Source of the DNA: Zygnema cylindricum
Taxonomy: Eukaryota > Streptophyta > Zygnematophyceae > Zygnematales > Zygnemataceae
Length of the DNA stretch: 11,648 nucleotides
Assembly (NCBI GenBank): GCA_037447655.1
Contig: JBBHKE010002329.1
Coordinates: 128,001-139,648, forward strand
Direction of reading: 5' to 3'
Shown: one piece after another, positions 1 to 8,275 of the stretch
Position numbering within the stretch: the stretch's first letter is position 1
How the letters are laid out: each line of letters begins with the position of its first letter
The notes under the pieces: model-generated
Databases searched by the model: none
The model's input: only the letters and a program-made list of their open reading frames with translations
What the model was told of the DNA's origin: nothing
Program-made: the position numbers and the translations under genes

Positions 1-268
1 CGAGATCGCGAAAAAGGATTTCAACGGTTTTTGGTCATCGCCACATCGGATGACACGTGGCAGAATAACATTGGATCGCGGCATATCCAAGGATTAAGGG
101 AGCAAATCCGGATATACCACGTGTCGACATTTAGGGCATGTTGTACAGTGTCTATACAGAAAGTACACTGGCAGCTGTACTTTTGTTTACGGAAGTGTAA
201 TATGATTGGCTCCGTACATCAGTAGATAGAGTCTGTGAGAGAGATAGGACTTAGAAAAATTAGTAGTT
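1..268. promoter_or_regulatory. left-edge stretch with two inverted G-box/ABRE-like motifs
   Basis: GACACGTGG occurs at 52-60 and its exact reverse complement CCACGTGTC at 117-125. Each holds a CACGTG core, the binding site of bZIP and bHLH factors. Between them is a smaller inverted pair, TTGGAT (71-76) and ATCCAA (85-90). No gene is recognised here; the 64-codon frame at 31-225 has no family resemblance. Confidence 0.4.
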
Positions 269-703
269 ATGACCCTCTCTCCCAAAGAGCTTCTATACAA
301 AAGGTCAACTTTGACCCTCCATAACTTACTGCTCAGGGGAGAAAATTTAGAGATTTTTTTTGTTATTGACTCAGGGGAGTCTTGCCTTCACAGGGGTGAA
401 GGTGGTCAGAGTTTTTGTTCTCCAGGGTGGAAGTTATTCTTGCTGAAACAAGAAATGGTTAGGGTTATCCTAGAGGCTTCTTGCAAGCTGACCATTCTGA
501 AGACCTATGGAGGTCTCAGAGTTGCAGTTGAGAGTGACATAAGTCACTCTTTAGTCCTGCTTGCTGAACTAAGGCAGCCATGGCTCAACTACCCTCTCTA
601 TCTTCCGGTGACTACAACAAGTATGGTGGTTAGAGAGAGGAGGTGGATGCAGGCTGCTTGCCCTTTTCTTTTCTTTTTTATATTGATTTATTTAGACCTA
701 TAA
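269..703 (+). other. 144-codon open frame in a hairpin-rich stretch, coding status doubtful
   Basis: An uninterrupted frame from ATG to TAA whose translation I do not recognise. The last residues (from Met at 647) form a hydrophobic run, MQAACPFLFFFILIYLDL. The DNA contains several tight inverted repeats: 385-391/396-402, 501-506/511-516 and 531-538/543-550. That pattern fits structured or transposon-derived DNA as well as, or better than, a gene. Confidence 0.25.
531..550. repeat. perfect 8-bp inverted repeat with 4-base loop
   Basis: AGAGTGAC and GTCACTCT flank ATAA. It is the strongest of at least three short-loop hairpins within 170 bases. Confidence 0.7.
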
Positions 704-2155
704 AATACCTTATAAATCTAAAAATTTCAACATGAATCACGTGGATGGAAAAGAACGAAGGCATATTTAAGGGGAATAGGGGGATTAGGGATAGGGCAAA
801 TACTTAGGAGTGGAGTTGGGACGATTTAATGGAGAGGGATAGAGAGATAGACAGAGAGGGACACAGAATGAGGGAGAGAGAGATAGTGGTAAGAAAATAA
901 TGAGAGAGAAGAGTAAAAAAGGCTATGGTACAAAATGAGAGAGAGAGAGAGAGGGATGAAAAACGGATAGAGTCGCGCACTTACCCATGATTTTCTTTGT
1001 AAACTCTAAAAGATGTAACGACGACAATGATGCACACTTCTTTGATATATCGCCATGTTATTATCAACCCTAATACTGATGTAAACCCTAAAAATAAGGT
1101 ATGGCATATTGGAGGTCGCAAGACTACGTGTGGCGGCGGGACGACGTTCTGCATCTTACCCAAAAAATGACGACGTTTTGTGAAAATGGCTTCGCGAGAT
1201 TCATATGTCACCCACCAGGAGACGAGGATGTGGATGGGAATAGTTAGAACCAAAAAAATATTTTTTGTGTTCTGTCCGCATTTGCTATTAGTTTGTTATA
1301 TTTTTAGGTTTTCAAGGCGCCGCGTTTTTTCAATCCTAAATTTTGTAACTTAACTCTAAAATTTACACATTATGACTGTAATTTGGTGACGTTTTGTGAA
1401 ACATTACCCATTGTAGGGTCAAACTTAACTCTAATAAGTGTCTCTTTCGTTTACAAGTCTGGTATTACCGTTATGTTTCCGTTTGACACTGTAATAGTGT
1501 AAATATATACTCTTTTAATTTCTAAGGAACTAAAATAGAGTTAAACCGACAACGTAATAGGCTTAACTTTCCGCGACTGTACAACACGTGTAAGCGTGTG
1601 ACAGGACGCTGACGTAACATACGCAAAGCTCTTCACATGTGCACCTGTTATTTGTTCACATTGTCACACACAAAAACGAATGTTTGAATGTATGCGAACG
1701 CCTGTGTTACAAACTCAACTCCACGTTTATCTAAGCTCAGTTTTGTATGCAACCGACATAAGTTCACTACAATTTCCGTACGATTTTCAGTAATGAAGTA
1801 CAGTAATGTACGAACAACACATTCCGTACACCACACTATTCACGAAACAAGTACAGTAAAACCATTGACGCTAATTTACAAGAACCGTAATTAACGTCAA
1901 AGATAAATTAGATTCATTCACTGTATTTCGGGTATCAATGTCAAAATTTTGCGGTGCCGATACAGCGTACATAAGGCTAATAACGATTCACGGTGTACTG
2001 TACGTACATGTCGGAGGCCTTGGCAGACTCAAATTTTATCCAACCGCTGTCTGTTTGTCGTTTTCGAACGTCTCAACCGCCGACATCTAATTGTTCACCC
2101 GTTTCCTTCCCTTCAATTAGTCCGCACAACTTCCGGTGGACCAAAGTGAATCCTT
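704..2155. other. non-coding region: GA-rich stretch then AT-rich DNA
   Basis: From about 820 to 960 the sequence is rich in GAGA units, ending in an AG run near 938-954. From 980 on it is AT-rich with many short scattered frames. The 90-codon minus-strand frame at 981-1253 resembles no family I know and is probably chance. A palindromic ACACGTGT G-box core lies near 1585. No RNA gene is seen. Confidence 0.45.
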
Positions 2156-2632
2156 CTCCGACTGTGTTTCCTCTCTCTCCCTCACTCTCCCTCTCTCTCC
2201 CTCTCCTCCCTCTCTTCTTCCTCAATCATCTCCGTTTTTTCTTTCCGTACACTTTCTGCATTCATCTTTTTTCTCAATCTCCATCGTCTTATCTCTCTTT
2301 CCCTCTTCACATTTATTGTTCCCACTCCTTTTATCTCTCTCTCTCTCTCTCTCTCTCCTTCTCTTCTCTCTGTGTCTTTCCTTTTATATCCACCATTCCT
2401 TCCCTTTGTTTTCTTCTAGAATTTATTTTTTAAATTCCTAATTTATAAATTTCTTTTTCTGCTTCTCAATTTCATTTTCTTTCCTGTCCCTCCCCTCTCC
2501 TCTCCTTCTCTCCCTTTCGCCCTCTTTCTCTCCCTCCCCCTCTCCCTCTCCTCTCCCTCTCCCTTTCCTCTCCCTCTCCCTCTCCCTCTCCTCCTCTCCC
2601 TCTCCTCTCCCTCCCTCCCTCTCCTGTTCGAT
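2156..2632 (+). repeat. CT-rich (polypyrimidine) tract
   Basis: There are three dense CT blocks: 2166-2220, 2329-2360 including a (TC)12 run at 2334-2357, and 2485-2630 built from CCCTCTCC-type units. They are on the sense strand upstream of the Root cap gene. CT-rich tracts are common near plant transcription starts and in 5' leaders, so a promoter or 5' UTR role is possible but unproven. The 146- and 101-codon open frames across it are low-complexity artefacts. Confidence 0.75.
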
Positions 2633-3085
2633 ATTTTATAATGTCAATTCTCTATGTATGTTGGAAAATAAAATTATTTTAATAAAAATTGCCAATTTTA
2701 GGAATTGTTCCTCTACATCAATTTTCATAGTGTTGGAATCTTCCTTCCATAAAAATAGTAAAAATAAACTATCTTTCTCGCTACAGATTTCTCATTATCT
2801 GTCCTCTCTATATAATAGAAAAGAATAAAATCTGGACTTTTTATAACAGAATTAGAACATTTACGCTAAGATTAATGATTTATAATTAATTTTCCAGTTA
2901 TTTATAATGATTTAAATTTATGATTATTAATTAGACTCGTTAATGTACAAACAGAACCTACATCAACCTATCCACTTTATTACTGTGGCTTTGTATTAGC
3001 AATGCATTTTATTTCGCCTACATTTCAAAGGAATGATCTTATCTAACCATAACATGAAGTATACCTATAGAAAAATGTTAAAAAA
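2633..3085. other. AT-rich stretch upstream of the Root cap gene
   Basis: Non-coding in appearance. The missing first exon (start codon and signal peptide) may lie here or further upstream, but no ATG followed by a convincing hydrophobic segment and a GT donor in phase 0 was seen. Confidence 0.4.
2808..2815 (+). promoter_or_regulatory. possible TATA box
   Basis: The sequence ctatataa follows a CT-rich stretch about 350 bases upstream of the first recognised coding exon. If it is used, transcription would start near 2840 and a short first exon would lie before 3086. I could not identify that exon, and AT-rich DNA produces such matches by chance. Confidence 0.2.
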
Positions 3086-3153
3086 AACAACATTTGACTA
3101 AAAGAACAATATTGAACAAAAAACAACATTTGACTAAAAAAACAACATTTGAG
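3086..3153 (+). repeat. short tandem repeat, about 4 copies of AACAACATTTGAC
   Basis: Copies start near 3086, 3105 (diverged), 3122 and 3141, spaced 17-19 bases and separated by A-runs. The last copy runs directly into the pyrimidine-rich acceptor of coding exon a. Confidence 0.65.
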
Positions 3154-3166
3154 TTTGTTTTCGCAG

Positions 3167-3259
3167 AAAGCATCAGCAATTCTTGGAAATGTGTTTTGTG
3201 ACAAATGTTGGGATTCTCGCATCGATTCCAAAACCGACGAACCCATCGCCTGGACTAAG
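3167..3259 (+). other. coding exon a: start of Ole e 1-like domain
   Basis: Thirty-one codons. The acceptor is tttgttttcgcag and the donor is AAG|GTTGGT. It reads ASAILGNVFCDKC followed by a polar stretch, which matches the G-x-V-(Y/F)-C-D-x-C opening of Ole e 1-like domains. The frame hits a TGA at 3131-3133 upstream with no ATG in between, so this is an internal exon. The preceding exon with the signal peptide is missing from my reading. Confidence 0.75.
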
Positions 3260-6200
3260 GTTGGTTGCATGTATTTTTTTTTTGTATGAAAACTGTCGCA
3301 ATCGTACGAAAAAACCCTCGCAAATAGCCATATGTGGTTTTTTTTTTTTCCCAACTATGCAGTTTTTGGAGCAAGTTTGAGCAATGCCACACAAGGTTGT
3401 CCTAATCCACAGTATATATGGAACACTCGTTTCAAATTAGGTCAAATGGTCAATGATCGTACTTATTTTTTTTATAAACTCATCTTATTGGCCCACCATT
3501 TGGTTGTGATGTCTTACTAAAGAGTAGTATTCGTGAAAGAAGTTTTTCCCCAAAATTAGGAAGGTGCTCTGTAATTTTAAAAGTACATGAAAGAGAGAGG
3601 CATTCCACCCATTTCCTCGGCCAGTTCAATTTTCCACGTTTAAATTGTGACCGGGAAAAACCGTTTTTTGTGGAAACTGGTAGAAAGAAAGTTGTGTTAA
3701 GTCACAATTTCTGGAATTATGTGAAAATCCAAAATTTAGCATTTTCGTTTGTTCGTATAGTATGGGACAAGTAAAACATACTGCAAAGCAAAAATCAGGA
3801 AATTACTTATGAGTAGAAGTTAAGCCTGTTTAATCTCGTGTTTAGAACAGACAGTTACCTCACAACATTTGTAGCGATTTTCATCTTTGCAGGTCACAGT
3901 GAATTGCTCGTTTAAAAGCGATACTAAATCCACTTTTGTTGTGGCCACTGGTGACACTATTGGAGATGGAAGCTTCAAGGTATGTCATAATTACTTACGT
4001 TATATGTTATCGTATTAAATTACGTCTTTTCTAATGCTCATGTCAATATTGATATCAATACTTATGACACTCACAACGTGAATGTAGATGGTTATGCAAA
4101 GTTAAGGTTGATCGTTTTAACGACGATGTTAATTTCAATGTCAAACCTTGTTTTATTGTCAATGTCATTCCTAATGGCAATGTTTACGTGATTGCCAAGG
4201 CCAATGTCATGCTAATGTGAATGTCAATGCTCATACCCATGGTCATATCGTCAAGTGAATGTCGTGACAAATGTTGATGTCAACGGCGACATCGATGTCG
4301 ATGCCGCTTTTAAGTTCGATGTCGATATCTATGTTGATGTCAATGTCAATGTCGTTTTCAAGTTTAGTTTTAATGTCAATGTCAAGATTGATGCCGACGA
4401 CAGCATGTATGCTCAAATCGATTTTGATGGATACCTTTATTAGTGTTGATGCTAATCGCATTTTTGTAACATTGCTAGTTGCGTGTTCTTAATGCTGTTG
4501 ACCATATGCTCTTGGTTTTTGGGCTACAGATTGGCATTGAAGGGGCTACTAACGACGCATTTCTAAATGCACTTTACGTCAATGGCAATCCGACCAATGG
4601 CTTATTGCCAGGTGGCACTATCACGAGCTGCAATGTAAAAGTGGAATGCGATCATTGTAAAATTCGATCTTTTAATGATGGAAAGTGCATTGGAGGAGGC
4701 ATTCAGGTACATGACGTGATTCAAAAGTCACGCTGAACGACAAAACTTTGTTCCAGTTTTTAATATTTAAGATCCATCATAAATTCGAATTATGGAATAT
4801 TCGATGTTACAGTGAATTCCTTTGGGCTAGTATTTAAAATTCTGAGGATGTCTACTCGTATGTTTCAAGTTCCATATCATATCTTTATTATTCGATCTAA
4901 TTGTTTTGTCTCATCATTATTCTACAGGGCAATGGACGGACAAGTAGTGTGGATCTTGTGAACGTTGGATTCGATACAGCCGATATTCGAATCAACGGTC
5001 CGATTCGCTACTCTCCAGCGGAAAAACCTGCCAACTGCCCGGCCAATGCCCGCTTGACACCTGGCGCTAGTGGAGACCCTCATTTCATTGGAGCGGATGG
5101 ATCGAGATTCGATTTTGAAGGTAGGTCTGATTTACTATTCGCTCCTTTTAATACCAATCATAAAATCACGACTTTCGTAAGACTTCAAAACAGAATCTTT
5201 GACACGTAAGAAATTAAGAATCATTAATTTAATAATTTAATACGAAATTTGCATCCGCACTAAAAATCGGTACTGTAACTTCAGTTTTGCTCTAACATTA
5301 TAAAAGCGAAATCCTAAAAAGCAGGAAACACGGTGCGATGAACTGAACTGTGATCGAAAGTTTGTGACTATATGTAACGTTTCTATGTGCCTTGTTCAGG
5401 TGAACCGAACAGCACATTCTGTTTGATAAGCGACAAGCACATCCATATAAACGCGTATTACGGCGGCCGTTGGGACCGTTACGGGAACAGTTCGCTCAAA
5501 TATCTTACATGGATCCGTAAACTCGGTATCCTATGGGGTCGTCATACCATTGTTTTAGCCGCACGAGAAGGATCCAGGTGGCAATACGACAACGGATACA
5601 TGGCCAGCATAGAAGTCGACGGAGAAAACGTCAAACTTGGTCAAGCGGGAGATTTGGCGTTTCTTTCGGGCGGCGTAATACAAATTCTGTGGGTCGCGGC
5701 AAAAGTCCGTACGGGTGACGATATTTTCGATGTTTATCAAGTGACGATCGCGGATATTTTGAAGCTACGTGTCAAGATTCGACCGGAGGTTCAGTTACTG
5801 CGATCCGAAACGGACGGCGTTATCCATGTAGATTTGGAGCTGCCCGTACTTGACGTGTCTGACGACGTTCACTGAATTTTGGGCCAAACGTTTCGCGCCG
5901 ACCATAGAGATCGCCTGTGAGTTTTTTTTCACCGCGTTTCAATCTTTTTCCGACCAAAATTTTGAAGAATTAAATAAATCAACTTGTCTTATAGTCTTTG
6001 GAGGTAAACAACTAAACATTGTGAATGTCTTGAAATCAAATAATGGCCCTGTGACTCTAACAACTCAGGAAATCTGTACAAATATAATTATTGATCGAAA
6101 CAATTTACATATTGTTGAATTTGTTCAAATGCACCACTAGTTCTTGTGAGCATTGTACCATGGAGACATTTACATGACCCTTCAAAGATCTTAGCTTAAC

Positions 6201-6670
6201 ACATGAGAAAAAAATCAAATCACTTTATGTTAACAAGAAAAAGTATAGTATGCTATATCAATAACAATAGTCTTTTGTGTCAAGTTGTTATAAATTTGTA
6301 TCTTCCCATTGGTCCAAATTTTAATATGATTTTCTTTGGTTCGCTAATTTGTATACTTATTTGTGCCAGTTCAATGCAAAAATTGGAGTGGAGCAACTCT
6401 TTGAATGCACACGTGGTACTTGGAGACAACGCAGAGGGTTTTCTCGACGGAAATGTTTCGGATTATAAGTCGTCGGGTTTACTTCAAACGGATTGCCATT
6501 ACTCTCAATTTATCTGGTCCGATAATCGGAATGTGAAAACGACAAAAGCAATTGAGATAACGACACCCGAAGTCACAAACAAAAAAGAAGTAATTGTTGG
6601 TAAATCGTTGACTAGTCGTAGGTTGCTCGCTTATGATCAAGTAAATCGATGGCTAAAATATAGAAAATAG
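3167..6670 (+). CDS. Ole e 1-like + Root cap (vWD-like) domain protein, 5'-incomplete, interrupted by an in-frame TGA
   Basis: I join six exons: 3167-3259, 3893-3979, 4530-4706, 4928-5120, 5400-5916 and 6370-6670. All junctions are GT..AG and the intron phases are 0, 0, 0, 1, 2. Numbering from the codon at 3167, residues 1-119 resemble the Ole e 1-like family: GNVFCDKC near the start, VTVNC, a GDGSFKIGI strand and later Cys 94, 100, 103 and 113. Residues about 165-405 resemble the plant Root cap family: GDPHFIGADGSRFDFEG, TWIRKLGILWG, ILGQTF and the terminal DYKSSGLLQTDC. Both families are normally secreted, so a cell-wall, mucilage or apoplast role is inferred; no enzyme activity is indicated. 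The start codon and signal peptide should be in an upstream exon that I could not find. Codon 342 is TGA (5873-5875). Without it the frame runs 455 codons; with it the product stops after residue 341. This may be a nonsense allele, a young pseudogene, readthrough or a sequence error. Domain assignment is confident; functional status is not. Confidence 0.82.
3893..3979 (+). other. coding exon b: Ole e 1-like domain, middle strands
   Basis: Twenty-nine codons. The acceptor is catctttgcag and the donor is the consensus AAG|GTATGT. It begins VTVNCSFKSD and ends GDTIGDGSFK. In Ole e 1-like proteins a V-x-V-x-C strand follows the first cysteine pair, and a G-x-F strand comes a little later. Both sides are phase 0, so it joins exon a and exon c without frame change. 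Confidence 0.82.
3980..4529 (+). repeat. intron with degenerate hexamer array (AATGTC/GATGTC)
   Basis: Within this intron, roughly 4100-4440, the sequence is built from variants of a six-base unit (AATGTC, GATGTC, GATGCC). The clearest part is 4255-4400. Because the unit length is a multiple of three and rarely makes stops, several frames on both strands stay open for 60-75 codons. The plus frame would give D-V-D-V-N-V type repeats. Clean flanking splice sites and phase-0 joining of exons b and c show this is intronic. Confidence 0.65.
4530..4706 (+). other. coding exon c: Ole e 1-like domain, C-terminal cysteines
   Basis: Fifty-nine codons. The acceptor is gggctacag and the donor is CAG|GTACAT. 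It starts IGIEGATNDAF and carries CNVKVECDHC and KC near its end. This fits the late C-x-V-x-(L/V) cysteine strand of the Ole e 1-like family. Phase 0 on both sides. Confidence 0.85.
4928..5120 (+). other. coding exon d: linker and start of Root cap/vWD-like domain
   Basis: Sixty-four codons plus one base. The acceptor is attctacag and the donor is GAAG|GTAGGT (phase 1). After a linker with one cysteine (ANCPANARL) comes GDPHFIGADGSRFDFEG, the opening of the Root cap domain. This is also close to the GDPH..DG..F.F.G signature of von Willebrand factor type D domains. The final G of this motif is split across the intron. Confidence 0.88.
5400..5916 (+). other. coding exon e: Root cap domain core, with in-frame TGA
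   Basis: The acceptor is ccttgttcag and the donor is CGCCT|GTGAGT (phase 2). It begins by completing the split Gly codon, then EPNSTFCLISD. It includes HIHINAYYGGRW and TWIRKLGILWG, both typical of the family. The frame meets TGA at 5873-5875, right after the residues DDVH. It then continues ILGQTFRADHRDR up to the donor. A Gly codon GGA at the stop position would restore the usual family spelling there, and GGA differs from TGA by one base. Confidence 0.88.
5873..5875 (+). other. in-frame TGA interrupting the Root cap gene
   Basis: TGA sits between DDVH and ILGQTF, in the reading frame used by all six exons. It is 41 bases upstream of the last exon junction (5916). That is inside the 50-55 nt limit usually needed for junction-dependent nonsense-mediated decay, so a spliced transcript might survive and yield a protein lacking the C-terminal quarter. 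Confidence 0.8.
6370..6670 (+). other. terminal coding exon f: Root cap C-terminal end plus basic tail
   Basis: The acceptor is atttgtgccag. The first base completes the split codon, and ninety-nine further codons run to TAG at 6668-6670. The segment DYKSSGLLQTDCHYSQF matches the conserved end of Root cap proteins (D-Y-x-S-S-x-L-x-A-T-D-C). About 50 residues follow it. They are rich in Lys, Thr, Asn and Arg and end LKYRK; I recognise nothing in this tail. The exon is in frame with the post-TGA part of exon e, which argues that it belongs to the original gene. Confidence 0.82.
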
Positions 6671-6751
6671 GTAATTTTGTTCTTTACTTATTTGAAATGA
6701 GATCGTGTAATTTTTGTAGCATGTTGATATTAGTCTCGTGACTTGTTTCCA

Positions 6752-6757
6752 AATAAA
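6752..6757 (+). promoter_or_regulatory. polyadenylation signal AATAAA
   Basis: A canonical AATAAA lies 82 bases past the TAG of the Root cap gene, followed by a T- and GT-containing stretch. Position and strand suit the 3' end of that gene. Plant signals are loose, so this remains a plausible candidate. Confidence 0.5.
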
Positions 6758-7407
6758 GCCTCCCTTGTGATGACAACACCTTTATCAAAAGGGTGTCAAT
6801 GGATTTTTCTATTTTACAAATAATTTTTTATATAACTACAATTTATTCAGACTGCGTAAACCATGAATCAAATCATTAAATTCCAATAGGAGAAGAACAT
6901 GTTGTTCTTGTTTTACATAGTAAAAAGATTGTCTTAAATTTGAGTGTCTGTACCTAATGGCCTCCACCATCATTAGAGCTAAACTCAATCAAAATTTTGT
7001 CTTATTTCGATCGTGTGACATCACGATCAGATGATACGACCTTACCTCCCGATTGCTTAGAGAATTCTAGGAGACTAGAAGGAATAAGCTTTATTAAAAA
7101 TGTGTGATAGTAAACCAAAACGACAATAAAGCGAAAAATAAAGACTGGGAAGCGTTTCTGTTCTGAAATAAGTTATATTATATGCCACAATTGAAATTGT
7201 GAAGCTTTTCATACCGTTTAATCGTTAAAATGGTAAAATGGTTTCCCGTTTTAATTCGTTTTTTGTTGAAGGTTTTTTAGACAGCATGTTGGCTGGTGTG
7301 AATTTGGAAGTCAATTTAGCGCCTTAAACTTACACCTTTATCGAATAACTGGAGTGAGTTTTGTCGAGTTTTATTTACTAAGGGAGTCGTATTTTTGGAA
7401 AAAAAAG

Positions 7408-7429
7408 ATATATATATATATATATATAT
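7408..7429. repeat. (AT)11 microsatellite
   Basis: Twenty-two bases of pure AT alternation directly after an A-run. Confidence 0.9.
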
Positions 7430-7966
7430 TTACCACGAGTTTTGTTTGTTTATCCAGTCTAGATATGGTGACTGGTAAAGAGAAAACATCGAATTGAGAC
7501 TTTCGGTCTTAGCTTATTTTGAATTCCCAGAAACTTGAAAAGGTTTTAATGAATAAGATGTGTTGCTAAATACTTTTTGTTTAGATTTTTAATTTACCAT
7601 GATAGTTTAGTGTACATTACCTTTTTTTGTTTTCTTTTTTTTTTTTTTTTTGTAATTGTTTGTCACGTTGCGAATGACCTCACGAACGAATTTCAGATTC
7701 TAGTTTTTTAAATTAGTTAAAAAAAAAAAACACCACATAGCCAAAAAAAATAAATAAATAACTGACCTTTTGAAATATTTTCACATCCCAAAAAAAAACC
7801 GCACTGTACAACTTTTGAAAAGCTCATTTTTTGGCATATTCGTGAGTAATGGACAAAATTTGCAACAAAGTCAAAGCTCCCAAAAACGCTCAATTTCCTT
7901 TTCGTGCGCACTATATTACACTCAATTTCTGTACCCGCACTATAAAACATTACCAAACTACTGTCT

Positions 7967-8275
7967 CTACCAACCCCACGACCCTGGCCCTCCTTTGAAC
8001 GGCCCCACAATATTTGGTGTGACCCAACCTCCGTAAAATCCACCGGGTTGCGGTTCGGCTTTTACTCCGCCGACCGTACAAGAATCCATCGGTGCGCAAT
8101 AAAATGCGACGTGAGATTTAATGCGCACGAAATCCGGCGTCGGATTTTCGTAACTCCATCCTACTTTTTCGGCCGTCCGGTCGCCGACCGAAACGGACCA
8201 ATAGGAGGCCGAGCCTTTCCATTCGCAAAAGGACGAACCGGGAGCTCGATGGATGTACTGCATGTTCAAATCTTT
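7967..8275 (-). CDS. DUF427 / NTP_transf_9 domain protein, terminal exon
   Basis: On the minus strand an acceptor (tcgtatgtgcag, reading down to 8276) opens a 102-codon phase-0 exon that ends with TAG at 7967-7969. The reading includes SSFCEWKGSASYWSV (residues 14-28), IKSHVAFYCAPMDSC, then PQPGGFYGGWVT and VGPFKGGPGSWGW at the very C-terminus. These are the hallmark blocks of the DUF427 family (PF04248), found in bacteria, fungi and plants; its biochemical role is not established. The exon is intact and ends at the expected C-terminus. The N-terminal part of the domain (usually with a D-Y-P-R-P-P and an L-E-T-S-H-P-P-x-Y-Y block) must come from an upstream exon at higher coordinates, which I did not find. 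No ATG at the exon start is plausible. The gene is convergent with the Root cap gene. Confidence 0.88.
   Translation of the reverse strand, partial: KDLNMQYIHRAPGSSFCEWKGSASYWSVSVGDRTAEKVGWSYENPTPDFVRIKSHVAFYCAPMDSCTVGGVKAEPQPGGFYGGWVTPNIVGPFKGGPGSWGW

Larger units (their letters stand above)
6671..7966. other. intergenic region between two convergent genes
   Basis: AT-rich, with the two genes' 3' ends facing each other. It holds an (AT)11 run at 7408-7429, a T-run around 7637-7651 and A-runs near 7720-7760. A minus-strand AATAAA (TTTATT on plus, about 7369) could serve the DUF427 gene, but it is 600 bases past its stop. No other gene is seen. Confidence 0.45.

Noticed and set aside
647-703. 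Signal peptide exon for the Root cap gene (Met at 647, hydrophobic run)
   Set aside because: It ends in an in-frame TAA without a GT donor and lies 2.5 kb from exon a.
981-1253. 90-codon minus-strand frame
   Set aside because: No recognisable family, no splice or start context, and AT-rich surroundings; likely chance.
1993-2441. 146- and 101-codon frames rich in Ser, Leu, Pro and Phe
   Set aside because: They are produced by the CT-rich tract; low complexity, overlapping frames and no domain.
2943-2999. ATG with a mildly hydrophobic 18-codon frame as first exon
   Set aside because: The hydrophobic part is short, and no consensus phase-0 donor is present before the stop.
5873-5875. Selenocysteine or RNA-editing explanation for the TGA
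   Set aside because: Land plants are not known to make selenoproteins, and U-to-C editing is known from organelle transcripts rather than nuclear genes such as this intron-containing one.
5850-6140. 96-codon frame beginning inside exon e
   Set aside because: It is a different frame from the Root cap reading, starts inside the conserved domain and runs through the intron. The family match lies in the TGA-containing frame.
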